Numbered from the stretch's first letter, positions 43,969 to 53,702 are shown. The stretch: DNA of 64,000 nt from an uncultured Clostridiaceae bacterium (GCA_946998225.1 CAMPYH010000002.1:122871-186870), one strand, 5' to 3'. The notes: a model not told the origin generated them from the letters alone. A program made the numbers and translations.

Positions 43969-43994
43969 AAGTAAGGTTTATTAAAACCTTACTT
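43969..43994 (-). terminator. terminator after the first orphan membrane gene
   Basis: 11-bp AAGTAAGGTTT/AAACCTTACTT hairpin followed by TTTTTTATTTT on the minus strand; it overlaps the gene's stop codon. Confidence 0.88.
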
Positions 43995-44450
43995 AATTAA
44001 GATAGAAATTAAATATATCGCTGTTATAATAAACAGTCCTGTAAGTTCAATAGACGTTAATATTAGCTCAATATTTAATACTAAAAAATAATTTTTTTCT
44101 GCCTCTAGTGTTTCTTTAGAATAAAATAATGCATCTTCCTCTATTAGATTTCTTAGTACCACATCCATGTGTCTTACGTGTAAATCTAAACAAGAAATAA
44201 AGGATATATATAATAGATATTCAACTATTAAAACAACTCTATCCATATAATGTGTATAAAGCAAAAAAGCTATAATAAACAACATTGTATATAAAACAAA
44301 GTTTACTAAAATAATTCCTTTAATAAGTTTATACCTATTTACATCCACACTATAATGCTTTGAGTCAGCAAACATTTTTTTAATATAAATCCTATTTGCT
44401 ACATCCAAAAATCCTACTGCAAGCAGAAAAACAAACATTGCAAAATTCAA
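43989..44450 (-). CDS. unknown four-helix membrane protein
   Basis: No family recognised. About 153 residues with four hydrophobic helices (about 2-18, 43-62, 70-88 and 125-150) and a charged loop after helix 3 (LDLHVRHMDVVLRNLIEEDALFYSKE). The frame opens at a GTG (44459), but that codon lies inside the AAAGGGGTGAT ribosome binding site; the TTG at 44450 is 6 bases beyond it and is the likelier start. It has its own promoter (44503-44531) and terminator. The gene upstream is a similarly sized four-helix protein with the same type of ribosome binding site. Confidence 0.65.
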   Translation of the reverse strand: MNFAMFVFLLAVGFLDVANRIYIKKMFADSKHYSVDVNRYKLIKGIILVNFVLYTMLFIIAFLLYTHYMDRVVLIVEYLLYISFISCLDLHVRHMDVVLRNLIEEDALFYSKETLEAEKNYFLVLNIELILTSIELTGLFIITAIYLISILIK

Positions 44451-44502
44451 ACAAATCACCCCTTTAAATAAATCTATTCCAAAGTATTAATCGAATAATC
44501 TT

Positions 44503-44531
44503 ATTATACTTAATTTTATAGTTTTTTACAA
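44503..44531 (-). promoter_or_regulatory. promoter of the first orphan membrane gene
   Basis: -35 TTGTAA (44526-44531), 17-base spacer, -10 TATAAT (44503-44508) on the minus strand. Confidence 0.75.
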
Positions 44532-44546
44532 TTTTTATGAAAATAA

Positions 44547-44566
44547 AAAGCACCTACCGGTGCTTT
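44547..44566 (-). terminator. terminator after the second orphan membrane gene
   Basis: 8-bp AAAGCACC/GGTGCTTT hairpin followed by TTATTTT on the minus strand, overlapping the stop codon region. Confidence 0.85.
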
Positions 44567-45002
44567 AAAAACCTTCAAAAAGCTTTTCGATTGTTAAAGA
44601 TACTATAAAGAAATATCCAATTAAAAGAAGAGCTATTGTAGCTATTTGTATAACAATTGTTAGCATTTTTATTTCATCTTTAAATGGTTTTATTCGTCTT
44701 TTCCTACTATAATTCATTACACTTTCTTCAGATAGATCAAATAGCTTAAGAAGAGCTATAAACACAATTAATTGCAAGATTACAAAAACTGTAAGCTCCA
44801 CCTTTCGTTCCATAAGTATTGTTAAAACTGCCATTACAAAAATCATTATATTCAATATATCTTGTGTCATCGAAATATTTACTTTTGTTTCTGATCTGTT
44901 TTTATCTGAGATTAAACTGTTTAAATACCTAAATCCTATTCTAAGTATTATTATAAGCACACCATAAATTATGGTATAAAAATTGCTAAGCTTTTGAAAC
45001 AT
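44565..45002 (-). CDS. unknown four-helix membrane protein
   Basis: No family recognised. 145 residues with hydrophobic helices at about 10-27, 48-63, 70-88 and 115-138, and a basic loop (YSRKRRIKPFKDE) before the last. GGGGTGATAAT precedes the ATG. It has its own terminator. It resembles its neighbour in size, topology and ribosome binding site, but I see no clear residue identity, so duplication is not established. Confidence 0.65.
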   Translation of the reverse strand: MFQKLSNFYTIIYGVLIIILRIGFRYLNSLISDKNRSETKVNISMTQDILNIMIFVMAVLTILMERKVELTVFVILQLIVFIALLKLFDLSEESVMNYSRKRRIKPFKDEIKMLTIVIQIATIALLLIGYFFIVSLTIEKLFEGF

Positions 45003-45087
45003 ATTATCACCCCTATCATTAAATCTAACAATATTAATAAATTATATTCCTTTAAAATCATATATCTATATTATATCTTACTTTTCC

Positions 45088-48000
45088 CTATAGTTCAAAA
45101 AAAGATATTTGATTAGACTCTGGAAGGCCTTCTAATGCTCCTGCTTTAGATAGCAGTTCTATAATTGAATCACCTATTTTAGCTTTTTCTCTTAGCATAT
45201 CTCTTGTTGTAAATTTCAAGTTTTGTTTTATTCTTTCTTGTGCCGCTTCATATATTCCAAAAGATGCTTTTTCTCCAAGCCCAGGTAGAGCTGAAAATGG
45301 CATTCTTATTCCATCTTCTTCTATTAAAAAGTTTTTATAATGTGATTTGTATAAATCTACTGGTAAAAACTTAATACCTCTTCTGTACATTTCAATTACT
45401 ATATCAAAAATTACCAGCATATTTTTTTCAACATCTGAAAGTTTTGGTTTGTTAATAAGTTCCATATAATTTTCAAGAACTGTAAAATATTCACCACTCA
45501 TTAAAAATCCATCAAAATCTTTACCTTTAACAGATAGAAATGTTGCATAATATGCTTTAGGATAATTAACCTTATACCAAGCAATTTGAAAAGCTGCAGT
45601 AACATAAGCAGCAGCATGTGCTTTAGGGAACATGTATCTAATTTTCTTACATGAATCGATATACCAATCTGGAACATTATGTTCTCTCATCATTGCTTCT
45701 TGATCATCAGTTAATCCTCTTCCTTTTCTTACAGATTCCATTATCTTAAATGAATTTGCATGTGGCACACCTTTATTAATTAAATACACCATTATATCGT
45801 CTCTTGTACATATTGCATCTTTAAGTGTACATATACCTTCATTTATTAATTCTTCTGCATTCCCAAGCCAAACATTTGTACCATGAGATAATCCAGATAT
45901 TCTAATAAGCTCATCAAATGTAGTAGGTCTTGTCTTTCTAAGCATTTCTTGAACAAAATTTGTACCAAATTCTGGTATTCCTTTTGTTCCTACATCATTT
46001 GGTATTTTTCTAATATCTAATGGATATTTTTCCTCATCTATATTAAGTACATTATTTGCTGAAAATAAAGACATCGTAGTTTTATCATCAAGTGGTATAT
46101 CTTTTGGCGCCACCTTCGTTATATCTTCAAGCATTCTAAGTATTGTTGGATTATCATGACCTAAAATATCAAGTTTTAAAAGATTGTGTTCTATTGCATG
46201 GTAATCAAAATGTGTAGTTATAATATCTACATCCATATTATCTGCAGGTCTTTGTATTGGAGTAAACTCATTTATCTCTCTTCCAGCAGGTAGTACTATA
46301 ATTCCTCCCGGGTGTTGTCCTGTACTTGCTTTTACATCCTTACAACCCAAAGATATTCTTTCTATTTCAGGTTTTGTTAAATGCTTGTCTTTTTCTTCAA
46401 AGAAGTGTTTAGTATATCCATATGCTGTTTTTTCTGCAATTGTACCTATTGTTCCTGCTTTATATGTTTCTCCATCACCAATAAGCTCTAGGGTATAATT
46501 ATGTGCAATAGCTTGATACTCGCTTGAGAAATTAAGATCTATATCTGGTTCTTTGTCTCCACTAAATCCTAAAAATGTTTCAAAAGGTATGTTCATTCCA
46601 TCTTTTCTAAGTTTTGTTCCACATTTAGGACATACTTTATCTGGAAGGTCATAACCATTTGCCGCTACATCTGAAAATTCAGAGTATTTACAATTTGGAC
46701 AAATATAATGTGGTGGGAGTGAATTTATTTCAGATATTCCAGCCATATATGCTACAAGTGATGATCCTACAGATCCACGAGATCCTACCATATATCCATC
46801 ATCATTAGATTTTTTAACCAGTTTATGTGCTAAAATATACAGTACGGCAAACTCATTAGAAATTATTGAATGAAGTTCTGTATCTATTCTCTCCTTAATT
46901 AATTTTGGAATTTCATCTCCATATATTCTTTTAGCTTTAGTCATAACAAGTTCAGTTAATTCTTTATCACTACCATCAATTCTTGGAGGACATTTTTCAG
47001 GACTTATTGGAACTACCTTTTCACACATATCCATAATTTTTATTGGATTATCTATTACAATTTCTTCTGCTTTTTCTTGTCCTAAATATTTGAATGCATT
47101 TATCATCTCATTTGTTGTTCTAAAATATACTTCTGGTTGAATATCTGCATCTCTTTGTTTTTTACCAGTTTTAATTATTTCTCTATATATTTTATCTTCT
47201 TTATCTAATAAATATACATCACCTGTTGCAGCAACTATCTTACCTAAGCTTTCTGCAAGTGAAATAATATATTTATTTATTTCAGCCCATTGATTTTCAT
47301 CTTTAATATTTTGTTCTCTTTTTAATGCAAGTGCATTTTCAAATGGGACAACTTCTATAAAATCATAAAAGCTCATTATATCTAATATTTCTTTTTCAGA
47401 CTTACCAGATATTACAGCTTCATATACTTCTCCATTTATTCCGCCACTACCTAAGATTAATCCTTCCAAGTGATTTGTTAATATACTTCTTAATATTCTT
47501 GCTTTTATGTAAAAATACTTAACATGTGAAAAACTTACTAGTCTATATAAATTCAAAAGTCCTTTTTGGTTTTGAGCAAATATAGTTATTCTATGTGTTC
47601 TTAATCTTTGGTATACTCCATCGTCTACTTCGTAATTTTTAGAAAAATCTTCCCAGGTATCCACTCCTTTTTCTTCTATTCTTTTAAACATTTTTCTAGT
47701 AACTGCAATCATTGTTTCAACGTCATCTACAGCTCTATGGGCAACATCAACAGTTATATTAAAGAAGTTTGCAATTCTTCCTAATGTATATCTTTTGATC
47801 TCTGGTATTAATATTTGTGAAAGTCTTAATGTGTCTAAATATGTATTATCTAACACTTTTCCTATATGCTTTTCTACATTATATCTCAAAAATCCAATAT
47901 CAAAGTCTGCATTGTGTGCAACTAAAATACTATCACCAATAAAATCATAAAAATCTGAAATAACAGTTTTTATATCTGGTGCATTTTTAACCATCTCATT

Positions 48001-49545
48001 AGTTATTTTTGTTATATCTATAATCTCTTGTGGTATTAAAACACCCGGATTTACGAAGCTAGAAAATCTATCGATTTCTTTTCCGTCTTTAATTTTAATA
48101 ACACCTATTTCAATTATTTCATTATTTCTAAAAGAAAGTCCTGTTGTTTCAATATCCAAAAATGAATATACACTTCCTTCTATTTTTTGACCTTTATAGT
48201 TAAATATTGGATCTTCTTTATCATTTACCATAAATCCATCAAGTCCATATAAAACTTTGAAATCTTCAAAATCATTTGTAAGATTCATAATTGTAGGAAA
48301 TACTTGTACTCCAGCATCATCTGTTATACCTATTCCAGGCATATTATATTCTCTCGCTCTTTTAATTAAATCTACTGGATTAATTACACCTTCAAGCATA
48401 CTCATTTTAGTATGGCATCTAAGTTCAACTCTTTTTCTAGGATATGTATCTTTTCTTTTATTCTTTGCCATTACTTCAGCTTCATATATAGAATCTGCCA
48501 TAATTATTAAATCTTGTGAATATGGATCGTATTGTGCCATTCCATATACTTTTGCACCTTTTCCTACGGCTATATATTTATTTGCAAGTTCATATTTATT
48601 GCTGTTTACAAACTTTTTAATATTCATGGTTGTTGTACCATCATATAAAGCAAATGTGAAAAGTGTTGAATCATTTTTTTCAATATATCTTTGTTCTACT
48701 TTAATTATTTCACCTTGAACTAAAACTCTACCACTATAGTTATTTATTTCTGTCATCTTATACATTTGTATATTTTTACTACCATATTGGTTTCTTCCAT
48801 CAATAAGTCCAGATGCTGGAAGTTTTAATTCTGCTTCAGGATCTTCAGTTTTCTCTTTTTTTGCATCTTTTTTTCTAACTCTTTTAACAGATACTTTCAT
48901 AGAATTTAGATCTATTTTCATATTTCCATCATTTGTTTTAGTAATATTTTCTGTATATTTTTCTTCTACTTCTATATCTTTTTTAACTAATTCCTTTTCA
49001 TCATTAAATGCACTTAAAAAGGATTCTTTTTGTTCTAAAACAATTTTGTCTTTTTTATCTTCCTCTTTAATTTCTTTTGTTTCTTTAGTTCCATTTAATG
49101 TACACATACAATTAAATCCTAAAATCTTATTTAAACTATCTCTTACTAATTCATCTAATTTTAAATCTCCTAAAAAAAGACTTAATTGATCTGATGCATT
49201 TACAACTAAACAACCATTGTTTTCTTCTATTGTAGTGTTTTTAAGCATGCTTTCACCAAATGGTATATCATATGCTATATATTTTTTAATATTATCCCAA
49301 TCATCAGTTATTTGCTTTATTTCAAGTTTTACTGGACTGGTATAATTTATTTCTAAATTCAAATCTTTTTGATAGTTTTGATTTATCCAATTTCTAAGGC
49401 CTAATGCTTCTTTTACAGAAATTAAATTATCTGACTTTAATTTTAAATCTATTTTATCTTTTCCAGCTTTATATTTAGTTATTTCAGAAAACATTAAACT
49501 TTCTGAAAGATCATAGCCTTTAAATATATTTGTAATTTTATCCAT
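45088..49545 (-). CDS. polC: DNA polymerase III PolC-type alpha subunit
   Basis: The main replicative polymerase of low-GC Gram-positives, with built-in proofreading. The 1485 residues show N-terminal domain and OB fold, a PHP domain split by the DEDD exonuclease (SFLDIETTGLSF at about 467, HNADFDIGFLRYN, HRAVDDVET), palm region with EPDIDLNFSSEY, GQHPGGIIVLP and fingers SKINVDT-like region, and a C-terminal FPKAHAAAYVTAAFQIAWYK. Zinc cysteines CPNCKYSEF...CPKCGTKL are present. The ATG at 49545 (AAGGGAAAATTG upstream) was preferred over an in-frame TTG one codon earlier. dxr, rseP and proS, its usual upstream neighbours, are missing here. Confidence 0.98.
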   Translation of the reverse strand: MDKITNIFKGYDLSESLMFSEITKYKAGKDKIDLKLKSDNLISVKEALGLRNWINQNYQKDLNLEINYTSPVKLEIKQITDDWDNIKKYIAYDIPFGESMLKNTTIEENNGCLVVNASDQLSLFLGDLKLDELVRDSLNKILGFNCMCTLNGTKETKEIKEEDKKDKIVLEQKESFLSAFNDEKELVKKDIEVEEKYTENITKTNDGNMKIDLNSMKVSVKRVRKKDAKKEKTEDPEAELKLPASGLIDGRNQYGSKNIQMYKMTEINNYSGRVLVQGEIIKVEQRYIEKNDSTLFTFALYDGTTTMNIKKFVNSNKYELANKYIAVGKGAKVYGMAQYDPYSQDLIIMADSIYEAEVMAKNKRKDTYPRKRVELRCHTKMSMLEGVINPVDLIKRAREYNMPGIGITDDAGVQVFPTIMNLTNDFEDFKVLYGLDGFMVNDKEDPIFNYKGQKIEGSVYSFLDIETTGLSFRNNEIIEIGVIKIKDGKEIDRFSSFVNPGVLIPQEIIDITKITNEMVKNAPDIKTVISDFYDFIGDSILVAHNADFDIGFLRYNVEKHIGKVLDNTYLDTLRLSQILIPEIKRYTLGRIANFFNITVDVAHRAVDDVETMIAVTRKMFKRIEEKGVDTWEDFSKNYEVDDGVYQRLRTHRITIFAQNQKGLLNLYRLVSFSHVKYFYIKARILRSILTNHLEGLILGSGGINGEVYEAVISGKSEKEILDIMSFYDFIEVVPFENALALKREQNIKDENQWAEINKYIISLAESLGKIVAATGDVYLLDKEDKIYREIIKTGKKQRDADIQPEVYFRTTNEMINAFKYLGQEKAEEIVIDNPIKIMDMCEKVVPISPEKCPPRIDGSDKELTELVMTKAKRIYGDEIPKLIKERIDTELHSIISNEFAVLYILAHKLVKKSNDDGYMVGSRGSVGSSLVAYMAGISEINSLPPHYICPNCKYSEFSDVAANGYDLPDKVCPKCGTKLRKDGMNIPFETFLGFSGDKEPDIDLNFSSEYQAIAHNYTLELIGDGETYKAGTIGTIAEKTAYGYTKHFFEEKDKHLTKPEIERISLGCKDVKASTGQHPGGIIVLPAGREINEFTPIQRPADNMDVDIITTHFDYHAIEHNLLKLDILGHDNPTILRMLEDITKVAPKDIPLDDKTTMSLFSANNVLNIDEEKYPLDIRKIPNDVGTKGIPEFGTNFVQEMLRKTRPTTFDELIRISGLSHGTNVWLGNAEELINEGICTLKDAICTRDDIMVYLINKGVPHANSFKIMESVRKGRGLTDDQEAMMREHNVPDWYIDSCKKIRYMFPKAHAAAYVTAAFQIAWYKVNYPKAYYATFLSVKGKDFDGFLMSGEYFTVLENYMELINKPKLSDVEKNMLVIFDIVIEMYRRGIKFLPVDLYKSHYKNFLIEEDGIRMPFSALPGLGEKASFGIYEAAQERIKQNLKFTTRDMLREKAKIGDSIIELLSKAGALEGLPESNQISFFEL

Positions 49546-49580
49546 CAATTTTCCCTTTTTATTAATTTTGACTAATAAAT

Positions 49581-49606
49581 AATTGCATCTAGTTTTAGGT
49601 GCAATT
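49581..49606 (-). terminator. terminator between the PH-like gene and polC
   Basis: A 10-bp AATTGCA(C/T)CT hairpin (one G-U pair) with a 6-base loop followed by ATTTATTAG on the minus strand. It ends the frr-uppS-cdsA unit. Confidence 0.75.
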
Positions 49607-49616
49607 TTTATTTTAT

Positions 49617-50231
49617 CTATTTCTTATTTTCAAGTAAAATTCGTTTTAAATATTTTGGATCAACAGTTTTGATTATCTCATCTCTATATTCTGAATCATC
49701 TGGTTGATTCGGTATTTTTATGTCTTTAAATTTAAAAAGAAATGAATTCTTATGAATAAATTGTATATCTTTTATATTCATAATTGTTTTTATAAATGAA
49801 TTGCTTATACTTCCATATCTTATATCTTTTAAATTATCATATTTTAATACTTTATCTTTATTAAAATACATATTTTTTCTAACTATTTTATCTTTGTATA
49901 GTAGATATATTGTATGCTCAAAAATCTTGTAATCTACTATAGCTTTTAATAGTAAAGTTAAAAACATAAAAAGAACTACCAGTCCCGATAAAACTTTATT
50001 ATCTCCTGTAAAAATTATTAATATCATAAATATAAATACAATTGTTATATTTATATTTAATTCATCATAAAACTTTAATAAGAAATTATATTTTGGTTTT
50101 ATAATTTTTCTAACTTCTTTATCTTCATAAAATGCTTTTATTTGTTTTTCTAAATTATCTTTTTTTACACTTTGTTTAGACTTAGTTTTTTTAACCACTT
50201 TTCTTCTTTTTCTTTCGATTTGTCTTTCCAT
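49617..50231 (-). CDS. membrane protein with bacterial PH-like domain
   Basis: A 204-residue protein: a very basic N-terminus (about residues 1-25), two adjacent hydrophobic helices (about 60-100) and a C-terminal beta-rich segment (YKDKIVRKN...YDNLKDIRYGSISNSF...KDIQFIHKNSFLFKFKDIKIP) with the strand pattern of bPH2/YdbS-type domains. Function unknown. It follows cdsA by 8 bases and lies where dxr/rseP usually occur in this gene order, before polC. Confidence 0.55.
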   Translation of the reverse strand: MERQIERKRRKVVKKTKSKQSVKKDNLEKQIKAFYEDKEVRKIIKPKYNFLLKFYDELNINITIVFIFMILIIFTGDNKVLSGLVVLFMFLTLLLKAIVDYKIFEHTIYLLYKDKIVRKNMYFNKDKVLKYDNLKDIRYGSISNSFIKTIMNIKDIQFIHKNSFLFKFKDIKIPNQPDDSEYRDEIIKTVDPKYLKRILLENKK

Positions 50232-50239
50232 TTTATCCC

Positions 50240-51061
50240 TTAAATTAAAATATATTTAAATAGTATAAATGCTATAGGCGCTACAAATATTAAGCTGTCT
50301 ATTCTGTCTAGTATTCCGCCATGTCCTAATAAAATATTTCCATAGTCTTTTTTGTTAAAAGCTCTTTTAATATATGATGCAAGTAAATCTCCAAATTGAC
50401 TAAGTACACTTATTACAAATGTTATTAAAAGAACTGTATAAATATTAAACTGAGATCCATCAATTCTTAATGTTTTAATACCTATAATATATATAATTCC
50501 TATTGTTACTAAAGCTGTTATTACTCCTCCAACGCTTCCTTCTATAGTCTTATTAGGACTTAGCTTTGTTAGTTTATGTTTTCCAAATTTTGTTCCTATT
50601 AGATATGCACCTGAATCTGTCATCATAACTGCAAACATTAAAATCATATATAATGCATGTCCATTTTTTAATGTAAATAGTTCTGGTATAAAAGAAAGCA
50701 TAAATGGTATGTATAAATATCCAAAATTTGAGATTGTAAGCTCATTTATATTTGTTTTTTCATATTTTATAATTGCAATTATTCCAGATAGCATAAAACC
50801 TAAAATAATTATTTCCTTTGCATATATCTGAGTAGTTTCAAATACAAGTCCTGATAATGTATATAAAAGTACTAAAAAATATCCTATATATTTATATATC
50901 TTATTATCTACTTCTACCACATTAAAATATTCATATATTGCAAGACACGCCTCTATACCAACAATTAATAAAGCATATGTATAACTTTCTAGTAATACTA
51001 CAGACATTACTAGCATAAAATATATAATGCTTGTAAGGCTTCTTTTTATAAATTTACTCAA
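50240..51061 (-). CDS. cdsA: phosphatidate cytidylyltransferase
   Basis: Makes CDP-diacylglycerol from phosphatidic acid and CTP, the branch point for phospholipids. The 273-residue polytopic protein (about eight helices) carries the C-terminal signature GDLLASYIKRAFNKKDYGNILLGHGGILDRIDSL and the earlier DSGAYLIGTKFGKHKLTKLSPNKTIEGSVGG. It starts 3 bases after the uppS stop, in the conserved frr-uppS-cdsA order. Confidence 0.97.
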   Translation of the reverse strand: MSKFIKRSLTSIIYFMLVMSVVLLESYTYALLIVGIEACLAIYEYFNVVEVDNKIYKYIGYFLVLLYTLSGLVFETTQIYAKEIIILGFMLSGIIAIIKYEKTNINELTISNFGYLYIPFMLSFIPELFTLKNGHALYMILMFAVMMTDSGAYLIGTKFGKHKLTKLSPNKTIEGSVGGVITALVTIGIIYIIGIKTLRIDGSQFNIYTVLLITFVISVLSQFGDLLASYIKRAFNKKDYGNILLGHGGILDRIDSLIFVAPIAFILFKYILI

Positions 51062-51063
51062 AT

Positions 51064-51765
51064 TTATTTACCCCCAAATCTTCTTTCTCTTCTATCAAAT
51101 TCATTAATTGCCTCTTTTAAATCTTCTATTTTAAAATCTGGCCACTTTTTATCTACAAAGTATAGTTCTGAATATGTACCTTCCCATGTTTGGAAATTAC
51201 TTAGTCTCATTTCTCCGCTTGTACGGATAATAAGTTCTGGATCTGGTATTTCTGGTGAATACATTTTAGAAGATATATATTCTTCTGTTATATCTTCTTT
51301 TTCTATTTTTCCTTCTTTTATATCATCATAGATAGACCAAATTCCTTCTAGAATTTCTCTTCTTCCACCATAGTTAAAGCAAAGATTTAAAACTAATTCC
51401 GTATTATCTTTTGTTTTTTCCATGGCTTCATATTTCATTTTTTTAAGTGAAGGTGTTAAACGATCATCTGATCCAGAGAAAACAACTTTAATATTATGTT
51501 TTTTTGCATCTTTTATTAATTTCTTGAAATACATTGAAAAAAGATTCATTAGATATGTAACTTCTACTTTTGATCTTTTCCAGTTTTCAGTAGAAAAAAT
51601 ATATACCGTTAAAACATTAATAAGTTTTTCTTTTTTTATAGCTTTAATAAGCTCTTCTAGATTCTCCGCACCTTTTTTATGCCCATATTCTGGCTTTTTA
51701 CCTTGCTCTTTAGCCCATCTTCTATTTCCATCTAAAATGATAGCTATATGATTTAATTTACTCAT
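51064..51765 (-). CDS. uppS: undecaprenyl diphosphate synthase
   Basis: Condenses IPP units onto FPP to form the C55 carrier for wall polymers. 233 residues with IAIILDGNRRWAKEQG (catalytic Asp), STENWKRSKVEV, LNLCFNYGGRREI and RTSGEMRLSNFQTWEGTYSELYF, all family blocks. Its stop overlaps nothing but lies 2 bases from cdsA; its start overlaps the frr stop. The lipid carrier it makes is used by the LCP, MltG and CapA pathways also encoded here. Confidence 0.98.
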   Translation of the reverse strand: MSKLNHIAIILDGNRRWAKEQGKKPEYGHKKGAENLEELIKAIKKEKLINVLTVYIFSTENWKRSKVEVTYLMNLFSMYFKKLIKDAKKHNIKVVFSGSDDRLTPSLKKMKYEAMEKTKDNTELVLNLCFNYGGRREILEGIWSIYDDIKEGKIEKEDITEEYISSKMYSPEIPDPELIIRTSGEMRLSNFQTWEGTYSELYFVDKKWPDFKIEDLKEAINEFDRRERRFGGK

Positions 51766-52301
51766 TATACAGTCATAATCTCTCTTTCTTTTTCTTTATA
51801 TACTTCATCTATTTGTTTTGTATATTTATCTGTTAAATCTTGAACTCTTGTTTCTTCTCTTCTTTCATCATCTTCTGGAAGTTCTTCTAATTTTACAGCA
51901 TCAAGAGCTTCTCTTCTTATATTTCTAATACTTATTTTAGCTTCTTCTGCATATTCTTTTAAATCTTTAGCTATTTCTTTTCTTCTTTCACCTGTTAAAT
52001 CTGGAAATATTAATCTAAGATTTTGTCCATCATTTTGTGGAATTATTCCAAGATCTGCTTCTATTAAAGCTCTTTCTACATCTTTTATAACATTTCTGTC
52101 CCATGGTTTAATAAGAATTTGTTTTGCTTCAGGAACGCTTATACTTGCTACTTGGTTAATTGGTGTACTTGTTCCATAATACATAACATTTACCTTGTCT
52201 AATATTCTAGGATTAGCTCTTCCAGCTCTTATTTCTCCATATGTTTCTTTTAAATATTCTATTGCATTTTTCATTTTATTTTCAAATCCACTAAAATCCA
52301 T
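51765..52301 (-). CDS. frr: ribosome recycling factor
   Basis: Splits post-termination ribosomes with EF-G. The 178-residue length is near the usual 185. Signature blocks: LKETYGEIRAGRANPRILDKV, YYGTSTPINQVASISVPE, PWDRNVIKDVERAL and LTGERRKEIAKDLKEYAEEAKISIRNIRREA. AGGAGACAAA precedes the ATG. pyrH and tsf, the common upstream genes, are not here. Confidence 0.98.
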   Translation of the reverse strand: MDFSGFENKMKNAIEYLKETYGEIRAGRANPRILDKVNVMYYGTSTPINQVASISVPEAKQILIKPWDRNVIKDVERALIEADLGIIPQNDGQNLRLIFPDLTGERRKEIAKDLKEYAEEAKISIRNIRREALDAVKLEELPEDDERREETRVQDLTDKYTKQIDEVYKEKEREIMTV

Positions 52302-52331
52302 TTTTGTCTCCTATTTATTTCATATATTTAT

Positions 52332-52360
52332 ATACTATATTTTTTTCTAGTCTAATTCAA
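52332..52360 (-). promoter_or_regulatory. promoter of frr-uppS-cdsA
   Basis: -35 TTGAAT (52355-52360), 17-base spacer, imperfect -10 TAGTAT (52332-52337) on the minus strand. Confidence 0.5.
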
Positions 52361-52369
52361 GACTAAAAA

Positions 52370-53119
52370 TTAATATGGTACTTCTAATTTAAATTTATTT
52401 TCGTCTATTTCATCATATTTATATACATATATTATATTATTTTCTTTTTTTAATTTTTCATCAATTTTAATAAAATTTTCTCCTGAACTATTAGCTTTAG
52501 TTTTTGTAATTAAATCTTTATCTTTTAAAATACATACAGGTAAAGATTTTTTAAATTTTATACAATATGTATTTTTGTACTTTAACATTTCAAATCTAGA
52601 TGAGTCTAAAAGTTCATTATCTCCTACATATATATTTGCAGAATCTAAAATTGGCAGTATTTTCTTAATTTCTGTTTCATACCTTTTACCAGTTATTCTT
52701 TTAATCTTTAATCTTTTAAAAAAGCCAAGTTCTTTAAATGGATTATATATTTCAATATCTTCCAAATACTTAAAACTATCTATATATTTTTTTTCCATAT
52801 TTTCTTTATTTAAAAGAATACCAGCATTTTCCTTATCTAAATATATTTCCTTTTTATTTGTATTAATTTTATACAGATTAAAACTCTTTTTGAATTCCTT
52901 AAATTCTGTATTTACTGAATCTATTTCATCTCTATATATATTAGTATACTCTCCATAGGAAAATTTAGCTTTACTTAAATATTCATCTATACTTTTTTCC
53001 ATATTAGATATATCTTTTAATTTTAAAAAAAGCATAAATACTAAAATACATATACAGCATAAAAATGCACCAATAAAGATACATATATACTTTTTATTTT
53101 TATTCACATCTATCCTCAC
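52370..53119 (-). CDS. unknown membrane-anchored protein
   Basis: No family recognised. The 249 residues have one N-terminal helix (about 11-31, with a Cys-rich CICILVFMLFLK core) and an external, mixed alpha/beta domain rich in Lys, Glu and Asn. There is no lipobox at the right distance and no repeat. Weak ribosome binding site (AGGATAGATG region). It lies between greA (terminated) and frr, probably as its own unit. It might be a divisome- or wall-associated bitopic protein, but nothing specific supports that. Confidence 0.65.
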   Translation of the reverse strand: MRIDVNKNKKYICIFIGAFLCCICILVFMLFLKLKDISNMEKSIDEYLSKAKFSYGEYTNIYRDEIDSVNTEFKEFKKSFNLYKINTNKKEIYLDKENAGILLNKENMEKKYIDSFKYLEDIEIYNPFKELGFFKRLKIKRITGKRYETEIKKILPILDSANIYVGDNELLDSSRFEMLKYKNTYCIKFKKSLPVCILKDKDLITKTKANSSGENFIKIDEKLKKENNIIYVYKYDEIDENKFKLEVPY

Positions 53120-53179
53120 ATTTACTTAAATAATATATTAATTAAAAAACTTCTTCAAACAAAATTACATATAAAAAAC

Positions 53180-53196
53180 GAGCTATAAATTAGCTC
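53180..53196 (-). terminator. terminator after greA
   Basis: GAGCTA/TAGCTC hairpin followed by GTTTTTTAT on the minus strand. It ends the prfB-metG-greA unit. Confidence 0.8.
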
Positions 53197-53209
53197 ATTT
53201 TTCCTTTAT

Positions 53210-53680
53210 CTAATATTTAATATTTATTATTTTATATTCCATTTTACCAGCAGGTGCTTCAAAGAAAACTATATCTCCTTTTTTACTTCCCATAAGTGCT
53301 TTTCCTAATGGAGAGTCTTCAGATATTTTCTTTTCTGCAAAATTTGCTTCAGGCGCACTAACTATTTTAAATACATTATTTAATTGTTGTGAAAGCTCTG
53401 TAAGCTCTACTGTACTTCCTACTTGTACTATATTTTTGTTTATTTTCTTTTCATCTATTATATCTGCATTTTTAAGAATATCTTCAAGCTCTGCAATTCT
53501 TCTTTCATTTTGTTCATTTGCATTTTTAGCTTCATCATATTCTGCATTTTCAGATAAATCTCCATGTTCTTTAGCTACTTTTAATCTTTCTGCTATTGCT
53601 TCTCTTTCTTCTTCTTTTAAATATTTTAATTCTTCTTTTACTTTATTATATCCTTCTTCAGATAATAATATCTTTTCCAT
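53210..53680 (-). CDS. greA: transcription elongation factor GreA
   Basis: Stimulates RNA polymerase cleavage of backtracked transcripts. 156 residues: N-terminal coiled coil with LSENAEYDEAKNAN at the tip (the acidic residues that coordinate the active-site metal) and C-terminal FKBP-like domain with ISEDSPLGKALMGSKKGDIV. Length is typical. It follows metG by 22 bases. Confidence 0.98.
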   Translation of the reverse strand: MEKILLSEEGYNKVKEELKYLKEEEREAIAERLKVAKEHGDLSENAEYDEAKNANEQNERRIAELEDILKNADIIDEKKINKNIVQVGSTVELTELSQQLNNVFKIVSAPEANFAEKKISEDSPLGKALMGSKKGDIVFFEAPAGKMEYKIINIKY

Positions 53681-53702
53681 TTTATTCCTTCCTTGTCTCT
53701 TT

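Noticed and set aside
52348..52366. Short TAGTCT/AGACTA hairpin before frr as a terminator
   Set aside because: It is followed by A-rich, not T-rich, sequence in the direction of transcription and overlaps the frr promoter candidate.
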